NCBI GenBank assembly: GCA_964398945.1
Contig: CAYNOT010000003.1
Location: 62,001-126,000, forward strand
Direction of reading: 5' to 3'
Source of the DNA: JBGTGG01 sp964398945
GTDB taxonomy: Bacteria; Bacteroidota; Bacteroidia; Cytophagales; Cyclobacteriaceae
DNA length: 64,000 nucleotides
The notes under the pieces are model-generated. The model had not been told where the DNA came from. It ran no database searches and was given only the letters and a program-made list of their open reading frames with translations. The translations under genes were made by a program, and so were the position numbers. Of this stretch, positions 1 to 9,070 are shown one piece after another (positions within the stretch are counted from its first letter, which is position 1; every line of letters starts with the position of its first letter).

Positions 1-2
1 AT

Positions 3-422
3 GACAATATCCAATTGATAGAATCCATTACCACCAAGGAAATCAAGTTGGTATGCAAAATCGATTCAGATGTAATTGCCTTTGCCGACTCCAACACTTT
101 TAACCTCGTAGTGCGAAACCTGATCACCAATGCCCTCAAGTTTACCAAGGAAGGCGGGGAAATAGAGATTGGCGCCAAAGAAAAAGGGCCTGATTGGCTT
201 GTGTATGTGAAGGACAATGGTATTGGGATGAGCAAAGACGTTATAAAAATCCTGTTTGACAAGACTGCCCCTTACACTACCCGTGGAACGGCCAACGAAA
301 AAGGTACCGGGTTAGGCCTGATCCTTTGTAAGGAATTTGTTGAAAAAAATGGCGGTAAAATCTGGGTTGAAAGTGAAGAAGGCACCGGCAGCACATTCTG
401 GTTTACCCTGCCGAAACCTTAG
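3..422 (+). CDS. Sensor histidine kinase, C-terminal ATPase end (5' truncated by window edge)
   Basis: The frame is open to the left edge, so only the last 140 or so residues are visible. They form the HATPase_c domain of a sensor kinase: an N-box (NLVVRNLITNALKF), a G1 box (DNGIGM) and a G2 box (GTGLGL), then the usual end KIWVESEEGTGSTFWFTLP. This domain binds ATP and phosphorylates a histidine in the preceding DHp domain, which lies outside the window with any sensor region. No receiver domain follows, so the protein ends as a classical kinase. The partner regulator cannot be seen. Confidence 0.9.
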   Translation, partial: DNIQLIESITTKEIKLVCKIDSDVIAFADSNTFNLVVRNLITNALKFTKEGGEIEIGAKEKGPDWLVYVKDNGIGMSKDVIKILFDKTAPYTTRGTANEKGTGLGLILCKEFVEKNGGKIWVESEEGTGSTFWFTLPKP

Positions 423-483
423 TTCAAATAACTACCCTTTTCTGTACAAAACTTACCTTTCCCTGAAATGACTTCTTTAAAAC

Positions 484-515
484 ATTGAAGTGTTACATGA
501 ATAGCGCTAACTTTG
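484..515 (+). promoter_or_regulatory. Bacteroidota-type promoter for the PurF-like gene
   Basis: ATTG at 484-487 and TAACTTTG at 508-515 are separated by exactly 20 bases, matching the -33/-7 pattern of the Bacteroidota primary sigma factor. The start codon at 533 would follow a leader of about 10 bases. Confidence 0.65.
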
Positions 516-532
516 TGCCTTAGAGAGAGACC

Positions 533-2416
533 ATGAGCGACCAAATCCTTCATGAATGCGGAGTTGCACTTATCCGCTTACGTAAGCCCATTTCGTATTT
601 TATTGAAAAATACGGACCTACTTACGGACTTAATAAAATGTATCTCTTAATGGAGAAACAGCACAATCGCGGACAAGACGGTGCTGGGATCGCCAACATT
701 AAAATTGATGTTCCCCCGGGCCTTCGGTACATCAGCCGCTACCGCTCCATCAAAGCAGCCCCGGTGGCCAATCTTTTCAGGAAAATCTCCAAGAAATACC
801 AAAAAGCACAAAAAGCTGGAAAAGATAAATACCTGGATGAAACATGGCTAAAAGCGAATGTCGCCTTTACCGGCGAACTATGGCTTGGGCACCTGCGGTA
901 TGGAACCCATGGAAAAAACAGCATCGAAAACGTACATCCATTTTTACGTCAGAACAACTGGAGAAGCCGGAACCTGGTAATGGCAGGAAACTTCAACATG
1001 ACCAACGTTGATGAACTTTTCGACATTCTGGTGAACATAGGCCAGCACCCAAAAGAAAAAGTGGACACCGTTACCGTAATGGAAAAAATCGGGCATTTTT
1101 TAGATGAGGAAGTCCAGGGCATTTTTGAACACTATAAAGATCAGTATACCAATCCTGAAATTTCTGAGTTCATTGAAAAAGAACTCAACATGGTGCGGGT
1201 TTTAAAACGGGCATGCAAAGATTTTGATGGAGGCTATACAATGGCCGGGATGATTGGTTCAGGAACTTCTTTCGTAGTACGTGATCCGAATGGAATCCGC
1301 CCCGCATACTTTTATGCCGATGATGAAGTAGTGGTAGTTGCTTCTGAAAAACCGGCCATCAAAACAGCCTTCAATATTGACTACAATCAGATTGAGGAAG
1401 TAAAACCAGGCCACGCATTGGTCATTGACAAGACTGGCGATTTCGCCCAGCATCCGATTATGAGAATCGGTGAAAAAAAATCCTGCAGTTTTGAACGGAT
1501 TTATTTTTCACGCGGCAACGACCCTGACATTTATAAAGAGCGGAAAAACCTGGGGCGGCTACTAGTCCCTCAGGTATTAAAAGCCATCAACTTTGACTTA
1601 AAGAATACTGTTTTTTCTTTTATCCCGAATACGGCAGAAACTTCTTTCTACGGATTAATGGCAGGCATAGAAGATTATCTGATTCAACGACAAAAGGAAA
1701 TTATCATAGAGCGCAAACCCTCCGTGGATACCTTGGACGATATCCTTTCTTTCCGCCCAAGAATTGAAAAAATTGTTTTGAAAGACGGGAAACTGCGTAC
1801 GTTTATTACCGGTGATGAACACCGCGATGAAATGGTTTCGCACGTGTACGATACCACCTATGAGGTGATCAAAAAAGATGTTGATACCCTGGTGATCATT
1901 GATGACTCGATTGTGCGTGGTACTACACTTGAAAAAAGCATCCTCAAAATGCTGGATCGGATCGGCCCGAAAAAAATAGTGATCGTATCATCAGCGCCAC
2001 AAATCAGATTCCCCGATTGTTATGGAATTGACATGAGCCGCATGAAAGACTTTATTGTTTTCAGGGCGATGGTAGCACTCTTAAAAGAGCGGGGAAAAGA
2101 ACATCTTTTAGGTGAGGTCTATGATAAATGCATATCCGCAGTAAAAAACAAAGTACCTGAAAATTTTGTGTTGGAGCTATACAACCAGTTTTCAGAAGAA
2201 GAAATCAGCCAAAAGGTTTCAGAAATTGTTCGTCCTTCCGATATAAAAGCCGAAGTGCAAGTTGTATTTCAAACAGTAGAAAATTTACATAAAGCCTGTC
2301 CCAACCACATTGGTGATTGGTACTTCACAGGCCAATATCCGACCCCCGGAGGCATGCGGGTAGTAAACCAAGCCTATGTAAACTACATGGAAGGAAAACT
2401 CGTGCGGGCGTATTGA
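533..2416 (+). CDS. PurF-like amidophosphoribosyltransferase family protein, long form
   Basis: A 627-residue protein with an N-terminal class II glutamine amidotransferase domain and a C-terminal phosphoribosyltransferase domain. Cys9, in HECGV, sits where the catalytic N-terminal cysteine of PurF is exposed after propeptide removal. The PRPP loop VIIDDSIVRGTT is intact near residues 452-464. The family reaction is glutamine plus PRPP to phosphoribosylamine, the first step of purine synthesis. The protein is over 100 residues longer than typical PurF (about 470-510), with extra sequence in both halves, so it may be a paralogue with another role. It stands alone with its own promoter and terminator, not beside other pur genes. 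The family is firm; purine synthesis as its role is inferred. Confidence 0.8.
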   Translation: MSDQILHECGVALIRLRKPISYFIEKYGPTYGLNKMYLLMEKQHNRGQDGAGIANIKIDVPPGLRYISRYRSIKAAPVANLFRKISKKYQKAQKAGKDKYLDETWLKANVAFTGELWLGHLRYGTHGKNSIENVHPFLRQNNWRSRNLVMAGNFNMTNVDELFDILVNIGQHPKEKVDTVTVMEKIGHFLDEEVQGIFEHYKDQYTNPEISEFIEKELNMVRVLKRACKDFDGGYTMAGMIGSGTSFVVRDPNGIRPAYFYADDEVVVVASEKPAIKTAFNIDYNQIEEVKPGHALVIDKTGDFAQHPIMRIGEKKSCSFERIYFSRGNDPDIYKERKNLGRLLVPQVLKAINFDLKNTVFSFIPNTAETSFYGLMAGIEDYLIQRQKEIIIERKPSVDTLDDILSFRPRIEKIVLKDGKLRTFITGDEHRDEMVSHVYDTTYEVIKKDVDTLVIIDDSIVRGTTLEKSILKMLDRIGPKKIVIVSSAPQIRFPDCYGIDMSRMKDFIVFRAMVALLKERGKEHLLGEVYDKCISAVKNKVPENFVLELYNQFSEEEISQKVSEIVRPSDIKAEVQVVFQTVENLHKACPNHIGDWYFTGQYPTPGGMRVVNQAYVNYMEGKLVRAY

Positions 2417-2500
2417 TTCTTAACGTGAACGCGATGTAAACTCCAACCCTACCCAAAACACTGGTTATGGTGGGCAATTAAACTATTAGACTTTTCTGTT

Positions 2501-2537
2501 AAAGAAGCCGCTTTTTGATAGCGGCTTCTTTATTTTT
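2501..2537 (+). terminator. Strong intrinsic terminator after the PurF-like gene
   Basis: A perfect 12-bp stem (2501-2512 with 2520-2531, arm AAAGAAGCCGCT) with a 7-base loop is followed by ATTTTT. Confidence 0.9.
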
Positions 2538-2583
2538 ACCCCTTTATAAACATTTGTATATTCGAATTGGAAAAAAGATTAAA

Positions 2584-2985
2584 ATGAACTATTGGCTAAT
2601 GAAAACTGAACCCGGCACCTACTCCTGGGATGATCTGGTGAAAGACAAAAAAACAGTTTGGGACGGTGTCCGGAATTTTCAGGCACGCAACAATTTAAGC
2701 GCAATGAAAAAAGGCGATCGCGCTTTTGTTTACCATAGTATGTCGGACAAATCAATAATCGGGATTGCTAAAATTGCAAAGGATGGCTATCCCGATCCAA
2801 AAGATAAAGATTGGGTAGTAGTTGACATTACACCCGAAAAAAAATTAAAAAAACAAATTTCATTGGCCGACATAAAAGCTTCTAAGAAGCTCCAGAATAT
2901 GGTACTGGTAAAAAATTCCAGGTTATCCGTACAACCAGTACGGGAAGAGGAATTTGATATTATTTTGATGATGAGTGAGGATTAA
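2584..2985 (+). CDS. EVE domain-containing protein
   Basis: A 133-residue single-domain protein. It opens with NYWLMKTEPG and has WDGVRNFQARNNL and GDRAFVYHS, the hallmarks of the EVE (thymocyte nuclear protein 1-like) fold. This is a PUA-related pocket known in some members to bind modified bases in nucleic acid. The ATG at 2584 is preferred over an in-frame start at 2515 because the earlier one lies inside the terminator hairpin and the family begins with this Tyr-Trp motif. The next gene starts 6 bases after the stop. The cellular role in this organism is unknown. Confidence 0.85.
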   Translation: MNYWLMKTEPGTYSWDDLVKDKKTVWDGVRNFQARNNLSAMKKGDRAFVYHSMSDKSIIGIAKIAKDGYPDPKDKDWVVVDITPEKKLKKQISLADIKASKKLQNMVLVKNSRLSVQPVREEEFDIILMMSED

Positions 2986-2990
2986 CAGGT

Positions 2991-4589
2991 ATGCGTGGTT
3001 TACCATTTTTTTTGTTCTTTTTAATTGTTGGCTTTTATGAGCATGCAAAAGCCGATACCCTGGGGCAGGTAACACAGCCCAACCGGTATGAAGTAAAACA
3101 AAAGTCGTCCGATAACTATTTTACCGTTATCCCAATGAAAGATGAAGGGATTGCCCTATTCAGGGAATTGGACAAATACAAGGATGGGAAACGCTCATAT
3201 CAGCTCATCCTACTCGATCAAGATTTGAATGAACGGCACGATGTTACGCTTGAATACGACAATAAAAATGTTTCCATGGGGTATGAGTATACCGATGGGG
3301 CACTTTTTCTTTTGTTCCGAAAAGGGAGCTCCAATAAAAATGAATTTGAACTCGCCAGGATCAATATCAACGATGCAACTTCTGAAAGTTTTGTGTTCAA
3401 ACCAGAGATCGAAATCAAAATCACCCATTTCGGGATTGTCAATAATAGTATTTTTTTTGGAGGCTATGTAGTCAATGAATCCAGTGTATTCCTTTACAAC
3501 TTCAAAGAAGACCAAATAAAAATATTGCCCGGGTTCTATCAAAAAGACAATGAACTTATCGATGTAAGAAGCAACCAGAACAATACCTTCAATGTGGTGC
3601 TGTTTGACAAGGGCCAGAAAGAAAACCCGAAAATTATTTTCAGGACATTTGATGAATCGGGGAAGCAATTGCTGGAAGACATTATACCGGTGGACCCGGA
3701 GATCACCATTCAATCCGGCATTACCAGTTCATTGTACAGGGAAGACCTGGCGCTCATCGGGTGTTGGACATACCGGGGGGCAAAACAGGCAAGCGGCTTT
3801 TATTTCGTCTCGATAAATCCTTTTGCTGATCAACCTGTTCACTATTCACATCTTGGCCAGCTTGACCACTATTTAGACTACCTGAAACCAAAACGGGCAA
3901 AGAAAATAAAAGCCCGTACTGAACTGGAAATAAAAGAAAAGAGAAAAACCAGCCACAGTAATCACATCATGCCCTTTGGGCTTTTCGAAAACAAGGATGG
4001 GTTTTCGATTCTGGCCGAGGTTTATACGCCCTCCTCGGGTTCAAATTATCTGACAAATCCATACGATCCTTATGCCCTTAACCCGTATTCTTATAATCCT
4101 TACTGGCCGGGATACTATTACCCGGGAATGGGAAGAATGTATTCCCGCTATCAATATGGGCGAAATACCAATCAAGACGATGAAGCGATCCGTTTCCACC
4201 AAACCGTTGTGCTCACCTACACACCGCAAGGAAACATTTTGAAAGATTATAGCGTTGCATTGAATGACACCAAAATGCCTACACTTGAACAATATTCTGA
4301 TTTCTATTCAGTAGATCAAGACCTTTCATTTCTGGTCTATAAAAAAGAAGAGGAACTTGTGGTCACTGTTTTTGATGCAGACGAGGAAAGGAAAAAAGAA
4401 GCCCGCTATAAAATAAAATTAAAAAGTGACTTCGATGAATTCCGATCTGAACGAAAAAAAGACGGAGGTGTGAGGTTTTGGTTTGAAAATGTATTTTATA
4501 CCTGGGGATACCAAACGATAAGGAACATCAATGAAGAAGATCGGGTACGCGATGTATTCTACATTAACAAGGTGGTTATCGAAAAATGA
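2991..4589 (+). CDS. Exported protein of unknown function (first of a tandem paralogous pair)
   Basis: A 532-residue protein with an N-terminal signal peptide (about residues 1-22, hydrophobic FFLFFLIVGF). No known domain is recognised. It has a strongly basic stretch near residues 300-320 (KPKRAKKIKARTELEIKEKR) and a Tyr/Pro/Asn-rich low-complexity segment near 350-390. It ends in DVFYINKVVIEK. The next gene shares the same overall plan and the ending NVFFINK, so the two arose by tandem duplication. Their order of motifs (signal, repetitive beta-like strands, basic stretch, conserved end) suggests a secreted or periplasmic beta-rich protein, but this is inference. Confidence 0.75.
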   Translation: MRGLPFFLFFLIVGFYEHAKADTLGQVTQPNRYEVKQKSSDNYFTVIPMKDEGIALFRELDKYKDGKRSYQLILLDQDLNERHDVTLEYDNKNVSMGYEYTDGALFLLFRKGSSNKNEFELARININDATSESFVFKPEIEIKITHFGIVNNSIFFGGYVVNESSVFLYNFKEDQIKILPGFYQKDNELIDVRSNQNNTFNVVLFDKGQKENPKIIFRTFDESGKQLLEDIIPVDPEITIQSGITSSLYREDLALIGCWTYRGAKQASGFYFVSINPFADQPVHYSHLGQLDHYLDYLKPKRAKKIKARTELEIKEKRKTSHSNHIMPFGLFENKDGFSILAEVYTPSSGSNYLTNPYDPYALNPYSYNPYWPGYYYPGMGRMYSRYQYGRNTNQDDEAIRFHQTVVLTYTPQGNILKDYSVALNDTKMPTLEQYSDFYSVDQDLSFLVYKKEEELVVTVFDADEERKKEARYKIKLKSDFDEFRSERKKDGGVRFWFENVFYTWGYQTIRNINEEDRVRDVFYINKVVIEK

Positions 4590-6096
4590 TAACGCACTCC
4601 TGTTAATACTCTTTCTTTTTACGGTCCCGCAAAAAGGCTATAACCAAATTGTGCAAGCCAGTCGTTTCGAATACCCGGTTGCCGGAATTGAAGCCGGTTT
4701 TGAAGTAGTCCCTGCAGGAAATTCCGGGCTCTTTACGTATCGCTCATTCTCCTTCAATCAAACGCACAGTATACAACTAACAAAATTCGATACAACACTA
4801 GCCGTGAACTGGTCAGGCTTCCTTCCGCTGGAAAACGGTGGGGGAATAATTTCAAAATTAATTTACAACGACAAACTCCACCTGCTTTCCCGCATCCGCA
4901 ACAAAACAGAATTCTTTTTTGAACTTTACAGTATCAATATTGAATCTGGCAACTATTCTAAGATTCAAATCAACCCGTTTATCGCATTCAACCCTACCGA
5001 ATTTAAAGTGACCGATTACGGGGTGATCATCGGAGGGTATTTCAATAGCGTTCCGCTCGCCATTTTTTACGATTTCCAAAGCAGGAAATCAAAAATCCTT
5101 CCCGGATTGTTTAATACCGCAGGTGATTTAACACATATTAAAATCCTGGAGAATGGATATTTTGATGTATTGATCAGCGCCAAAAATTATATGCGCCAAA
5201 ATACAATCTGGGTAAAAAATTATGACCAAAATGGAAACCTGCTAATCAGCTATGCCCTGGAGCCAGAAGACAAGAAAAGTTTACTCTTTGCCCGCTCCCT
5301 TAAAACCATGAACAATACCGAAATTATTGCCGGGGTTTTTGGCAACAAAAGCTCTGAATATTCAAAAGGGATTTTCATTGCAGCGATTGACCCTTCAGGA
5401 TTGCAAAAACTCCGCTATTACGAATATGCTGACCTCGAAAATTTCTTTCAGTATATGAAAGCAAAGCGCGAACATCGGGTCAAAAACAGAATCGAACGCA
5501 GAAAAATAAAAGGCAAGAAAAACAGGATCAACTATCGGTTTTTGATACACGAACTTGTGCCTTATAACGACCATTATATTTTGCTCGGGGAAGCCTTTTA
5601 TCCAAAGTACAGACAAATAGACAGAAACTATGGAAATTTTTTTACATCCGAATACGGTGCAAATACGATTATCAAAGACGGGAGGATTTTTGAAGGATAC
5701 CACTACACCCATGCTGCGATCATGTGTTTTGATAAAACAGGAAAATTGCTTTGGGACAATAGTTTTGAAATCAATGATGTAAAAACATTCACACTTGAGC
5801 AGTATGTGAAGCTTGAAATGAATGATGACAAGATTGATTTGATTTACTTATATGAAAATAAAATCAGGACAAAAGTTATACAAAACGAAACCGTATTGGA
5901 AGGAAAATCCACCGCACCCTTGCAGACACTAAACGAAACCGATATCATCACAAAATCAAATTCCAACAATTCACTTGAGTATTGGTATGGTGAGTATTTT
6001 ATTGCGTTTGGCACACAGCAAATTGAAAATGTGGGGAACAACGGCACGCTGCGTAAACGAAATGTATTCTTTATCAATAAGGTCAAGTATAATTGA
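4531..6096 (+). CDS. Exported protein of unknown function (second tandem paralogue)
   Basis: A 521-residue protein overlapping the end of its paralogue by up to 59 bases. The hydrophobic signal segment ALLLILFLFTV follows a basic N-terminus. ATG codons at 4531 and 4552 are both possible and the exact start is unsure. It shares with the previous protein a basic stretch (KAKREHRVKNRIERRK, near residue 310), a following segment on the same plan, and the ending NVFFINKVKYN. It lacks the Tyr/Pro-rich insert of the first copy. The overlap implies co-transcription and probably translational coupling. Function unknown. Confidence 0.75.
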   Translation: MKKIGYAMYSTLTRWLSKNDNALLLILFLFTVPQKGYNQIVQASRFEYPVAGIEAGFEVVPAGNSGLFTYRSFSFNQTHSIQLTKFDTTLAVNWSGFLPLENGGGIISKLIYNDKLHLLSRIRNKTEFFFELYSINIESGNYSKIQINPFIAFNPTEFKVTDYGVIIGGYFNSVPLAIFYDFQSRKSKILPGLFNTAGDLTHIKILENGYFDVLISAKNYMRQNTIWVKNYDQNGNLLISYALEPEDKKSLLFARSLKTMNNTEIIAGVFGNKSSEYSKGIFIAAIDPSGLQKLRYYEYADLENFFQYMKAKREHRVKNRIERRKIKGKKNRINYRFLIHELVPYNDHYILLGEAFYPKYRQIDRNYGNFFTSEYGANTIIKDGRIFEGYHYTHAAIMCFDKTGKLLWDNSFEINDVKTFTLEQYVKLEMNDDKIDLIYLYENKIRTKVIQNETVLEGKSTAPLQTLNETDIITKSNSNNSLEYWYGEYFIAFGTQQIENVGNNGTLRKRNVFFINKVKYN

Positions 6097-6127
6097 ATCA
6101 ATTTCTGGCCAATCGGGGGAATTTAAT

Positions 6128-6135
6128 TATCTTTG
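6128..6135 (+). promoter_or_regulatory. Candidate -7 element for pyrR
   Basis: TATCTTTG fits TAnnTTTG and lies 11 bases before the pyrR ATG at 6147. The -33 region is poor (TCTG at 6104-6107). The position leaves no room for an RNA leader and supports the 6147 start. Confidence 0.5.
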
Positions 6136-6146
6136 ACCCCGGCATT

Positions 6147-6689
6147 ATGCAAAAGAAACTCATCCTTGATTCTGACCTGCTCGACATTACGATTAGTCGC
6201 CTTTGCCAACAACTTATTGAAAACCACAACGATTTTAAGAATACAGTCATTCTCGGGATGCAACCACGCGGGATTTACCTTGCAGAGATAATCCACGGGA
6301 AATTAGAAAAAGCCACAAAATCCAAAATTCCGCTTGGGTACTTGGATGCAACTTTTTACCGCGATGATTTCAGGAGGCGGGACACCCCGGCAAAAGCCAA
6401 CGAAATGCGCGTCCCCTTTGTAATTGAGGAAAAAAGTGTGGTATTGGTAGATGATGTGCTCTTTACGGGCAGGACCATTCGTGCTGCGCTAGACGCAATG
6501 ATTACATTTGGGAGGCCTTCAAAAGTTGAATTGTTGGTGCTTATTGATCGAAAACACAATCGCGATTTACCAATTGAAGCAAACTATATCGGCAAGGTTG
6601 TAAATACAATGGCAACACAACGTGTGCTGGTAGAACTCCAGGCACAAGGACATAAACAAAACAAAATCTGGTTGATCAATAAGGGTTAA
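6147..6689 (+). CDS. pyrR: PyrR family uracil phosphoribosyltransferase / pyr regulator
   Basis: A 180-residue type I phosphoribosyltransferase. The PRPP loop VLVDDVLFTGRTI is at about residues 98-110, and the PyrR-like signature GIQ-type NTVILGMQPRGIYLA is near the N-terminus. PyrR converts uracil and PRPP to UMP and in Firmicutes binds pyr mRNA to control attenuation. It is directly followed (3 bases) by pyrB, so the two are clearly one operon. I chose the ATG at 6147 because the family begins near it, the length is normal, and a -7 box precedes it. No PyrR-type attenuator is visible upstream, so an RNA-binding role here is unsupported. Confidence 0.85.
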   Translation: MQKKLILDSDLLDITISRLCQQLIENHNDFKNTVILGMQPRGIYLAEIIHGKLEKATKSKIPLGYLDATFYRDDFRRRDTPAKANEMRVPFVIEEKSVVLVDDVLFTGRTIRAALDAMITFGRPSKVELLVLIDRKHNRDLPIEANYIGKVVNTMATQRVLVELQAQGHKQNKIWLINKG

Positions 6690-6692
6690 TAC

Positions 6693-7619
6693 ATGTCGAA
6701 ACTCAGTCAAAAACACCTGCTCGGAATTAAAAACATCACCAAAGAAGACATTGAATTAATTTTTGAAACGGCTGCCAATTTTAAAGAAGTAATCAACCGC
6801 CCCATTAAAAAAGTCCCTTCCCTGCGCGACATTACCATTGCCAATGTGTTTTTTGAAAATTCCACGCGTACGCGGTTGTCATTTGAACTTGCAGAAAAAA
6901 GACTTTCGGCAGACACCGTTAACTTTTCAGCTTCTACCAGTTCGGTAAAAAAAGGCGAGACACTTCTGGACACCGTCAATAATATCCTGGCCATGAAGGT
7001 GGACATGGTGGTGATACGTCACGCGAGCCCAGGAGCGCCACACTTCCTCGCAAAACATATTGATGCCAATATCGTAAATGCGGGGGATGGAACACACGAG
7101 CATCCAACACAAGCATTGCTTGATGCATTTTCGATACGTGAAAAATTGGGTGATCTGAAAAACAAAAAAATTGCCATCATTGGCGACATCCTCCACTCAC
7201 GTGTTGCGCTATCCAACATTTTCGCGCTTACTAAATTAGGGGCAAAAGTAATGGTCTGCGGGCCACCAACGTTAATTCCAAAATATATCGCAAGCTTAGG
7301 GGTAATCGTAGAACACGATATAAACAAAGCCATTCAGTGGTGCGATGTAGCAAATGTACTGCGCATACAACTCGAACGCCAGCAAATAAAATATTTTCCT
7401 TCGCTCCGGGAATATTCCATCTACTATGGAATATCAAAAAAATTATTGGACAAAAGAGAAGATCAAATCCTGATTATGCACCCCGGCCCGATCAACCGCG
7501 GTGTTGAATTGAACAGCGATGTTGCCGATTCGCACCATTCCATTATCCTCAATCAAGTTGAAAATGGTGTAGCTATCAGAATGGCTGTTTTATACTTATT
7601 AGCGGGCACTGCTACTTAG
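6693..7619 (+). CDS. pyrB: Aspartate carbamoyltransferase catalytic subunit
   Basis: A 308-residue enzyme making N-carbamoylaspartate from carbamoyl phosphate and aspartate, the committed step of pyrimidine synthesis. The carbamoyl-phosphate loop STRTRLSFE starts near residue 57. HASPGAPHFL (about 109), HPTQALLDAF (about 135) and the C-terminal MHPGPINRG match the family. Length is normal for the catalytic chain. It follows pyrR by 3 bases; no pyrI regulatory chain is adjacent. The carbamoyl-phosphate synthase small subunit carA lies at the far end of the window. Confidence 0.96.
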   Translation: MSKLSQKHLLGIKNITKEDIELIFETAANFKEVINRPIKKVPSLRDITIANVFFENSTRTRLSFELAEKRLSADTVNFSASTSSVKKGETLLDTVNNILAMKVDMVVIRHASPGAPHFLAKHIDANIVNAGDGTHEHPTQALLDAFSIREKLGDLKNKKIAIIGDILHSRVALSNIFALTKLGAKVMVCGPPTLIPKYIASLGVIVEHDINKAIQWCDVANVLRIQLERQQIKYFPSLREYSIYYGISKKLLDKREDQILIMHPGPINRGVELNSDVADSHHSIILNQVENGVAIRMAVLYLLAGTAT

Positions 7620-7648
7620 CCAAGAACTTTCCAGAAGCCTAATTTTGT

Positions 7649-7656
7649 TACCTTTG
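7649..7656 (+). promoter_or_regulatory. Candidate -7 element for the cystathionine beta-synthase gene
   Basis: TACCTTTG matches TAnnTTTG and lies 22 bases before the ATG at 7679. No good -33 match is seen at the expected distance. Confidence 0.4.
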
Positions 7657-7678
7657 CTTACGCTTTAAATAGAATTTC

Positions 7679-9052
7679 ATGTACTACAATTCCATCATTG
7701 AAACCATCGGGAATACGCCCATTGTAAAATTGAACAAACTAACAAAGGGGGTTAAAGGAACCGTATTGGTAAAAGTTGAATACTTCAATCCGGGAAACTC
7801 GACCAAAGACCGGATGGCACTAAAGATGGTTGAAGATGCCGAAGAAGCAGGCGTGCTAAAACCAGGCGGAACAATCATTGAAGGCACTTCCGGCAATACA
7901 GGAATGGGACTTGCACTTGCTGCTGCAGCAAAAGGGTACAAATGCATTTTTACAATGGCCGATAAACAATCGCAGGAAAAAATCAATATCCTTCGCGCGG
8001 TTGGGGCAGAAGTGATTGTTTGCCCAACGAATGTGGAACCTGAAGATCCACGCTCGTATTATTCTATTGCAAAAAAGTTGAACAAGGAAATCCCGAATTC
8101 TTTTTATCCAAATCAATACGACAACCCATCCAATGCAAAGGCTCATTATCTTTCTACCGGGCCCGAGATTTGGGAACAGACAGAAGGTAACATCACCCAT
8201 TATGTAGCCACCGTTGGTACAGGAGGATCGATGTGCGGAACTGCCCGGTTCTTAAAAGAACAGAACAAAAATATACTAGCAGTAGGAATTGATACGTATG
8301 GTTCTGTCTTCAAAAAGTATAAAGAAACGGGTGAGTTTGATGAGAAGGAGATCTATCCATATTTAACAGAAGGATTTGGCGAAGACATCCTTCCGAAAAA
8401 TGTTGACTTCGATGCCATTGATACATTCATTAAAGTAACGGATAAAGATGGGGCGATAATGGCCAGAAAGCTGGCGCGTGAAGAAGGTCTTTTTGTGGGC
8501 TGGTCGAGTGGTTCAGCGGTACATGGCGCACTGGAATATGCGCGGGAATACCTGAAAGAAGATGACACGATGGTTATTTTACTTCCGGACCATGGAACAC
8601 GCTACCTGGCGAAAGTGTACAACGATCAATGGATGAAAGACCATGGGTTTCTCGAAACCCATTCGTTCGGTTCCGCAAAAGATATTGTCGAAAACAGGAA
8701 AGGAAAAGGGGGCTTGATTACGGTTGGTAAAAATGCAAGTATCAAAGAAGCAATCGCAATTTTAAGCAAAGAAGGAGTTGATCAAATTCCGGTTGTTGAG
8801 GATGGAAATTTTATCGGAAGCATCGGATCCTCCAACCTGCTTGATAAGATGATTCAAGATCCGGAATTCCAAAACAAAAAAGTGGGTGACGTAATGGATC
8901 AACCCATGCTTTTTGTTGCCCCTGACAGCACACTTGACGTTCTATCATCATTATTAAATAAAGATAATAAAGCCGTTTTAGTACGTGATGAAAACCACAA
9001 TGTCCACATCATTACACAGCACGATGTGTTAAGCGCAATTGCTGTTAAGTAA
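7679..9052 (+). CDS. Cystathionine beta-synthase (PLP domain plus two CBS domains)
   Basis: A 457-residue protein. The N-terminal fold-type II PLP domain has the lysine motif NSTKDR near residue 43, the phosphate loop TSGNTGMG near 70-77, and the glycine loop GTGGSMCG near 180. Two C-terminal CBS modules span roughly residues 330-457 and in the family sense adenosyl ligands. The enzyme condenses serine or an acetylated serine with homocysteine or sulfide, so cystathionine and cysteine synthase activities cannot be separated from sequence alone. It has no haem-binding N-terminal extension. It stands 59 bases after pyrB with its own promoter-like box and is followed by an unrelated sensor gene. 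Confidence 0.88.
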   Translation: MYYNSIIETIGNTPIVKLNKLTKGVKGTVLVKVEYFNPGNSTKDRMALKMVEDAEEAGVLKPGGTIIEGTSGNTGMGLALAAAAKGYKCIFTMADKQSQEKINILRAVGAEVIVCPTNVEPEDPRSYYSIAKKLNKEIPNSFYPNQYDNPSNAKAHYLSTGPEIWEQTEGNITHYVATVGTGGSMCGTARFLKEQNKNILAVGIDTYGSVFKKYKETGEFDEKEIYPYLTEGFGEDILPKNVDFDAIDTFIKVTDKDGAIMARKLAREEGLFVGWSSGSAVHGALEYAREYLKEDDTMVILLPDHGTRYLAKVYNDQWMKDHGFLETHSFGSAKDIVENRKGKGGLITVGKNASIKEAIAILSKEGVDQIPVVEDGNFIGSIGSSNLLDKMIQDPEFQNKKVGDVMDQPMLFVAPDSTLDVLSSLLNKDNKAVLVRDENHNVHIITQHDVLSAIAVK

Positions 9053-9070
9053 GAACTAAATTAGGAAAAC

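Noticed and set aside
4531..4589. Overlap of the two exported protein genes as a frameshift splitting one gene.
   Set aside because: Both frames are full length, each has its own signal-like start and the conserved xVFF/YINK ending, so they are two paralogous genes.
6097..6146. A PyrR-binding attenuator in front of pyrR.
   Set aside because: The -7 box lies only 11 bases before the start codon, leaving no leader, and no hairpin with T tract is visible.
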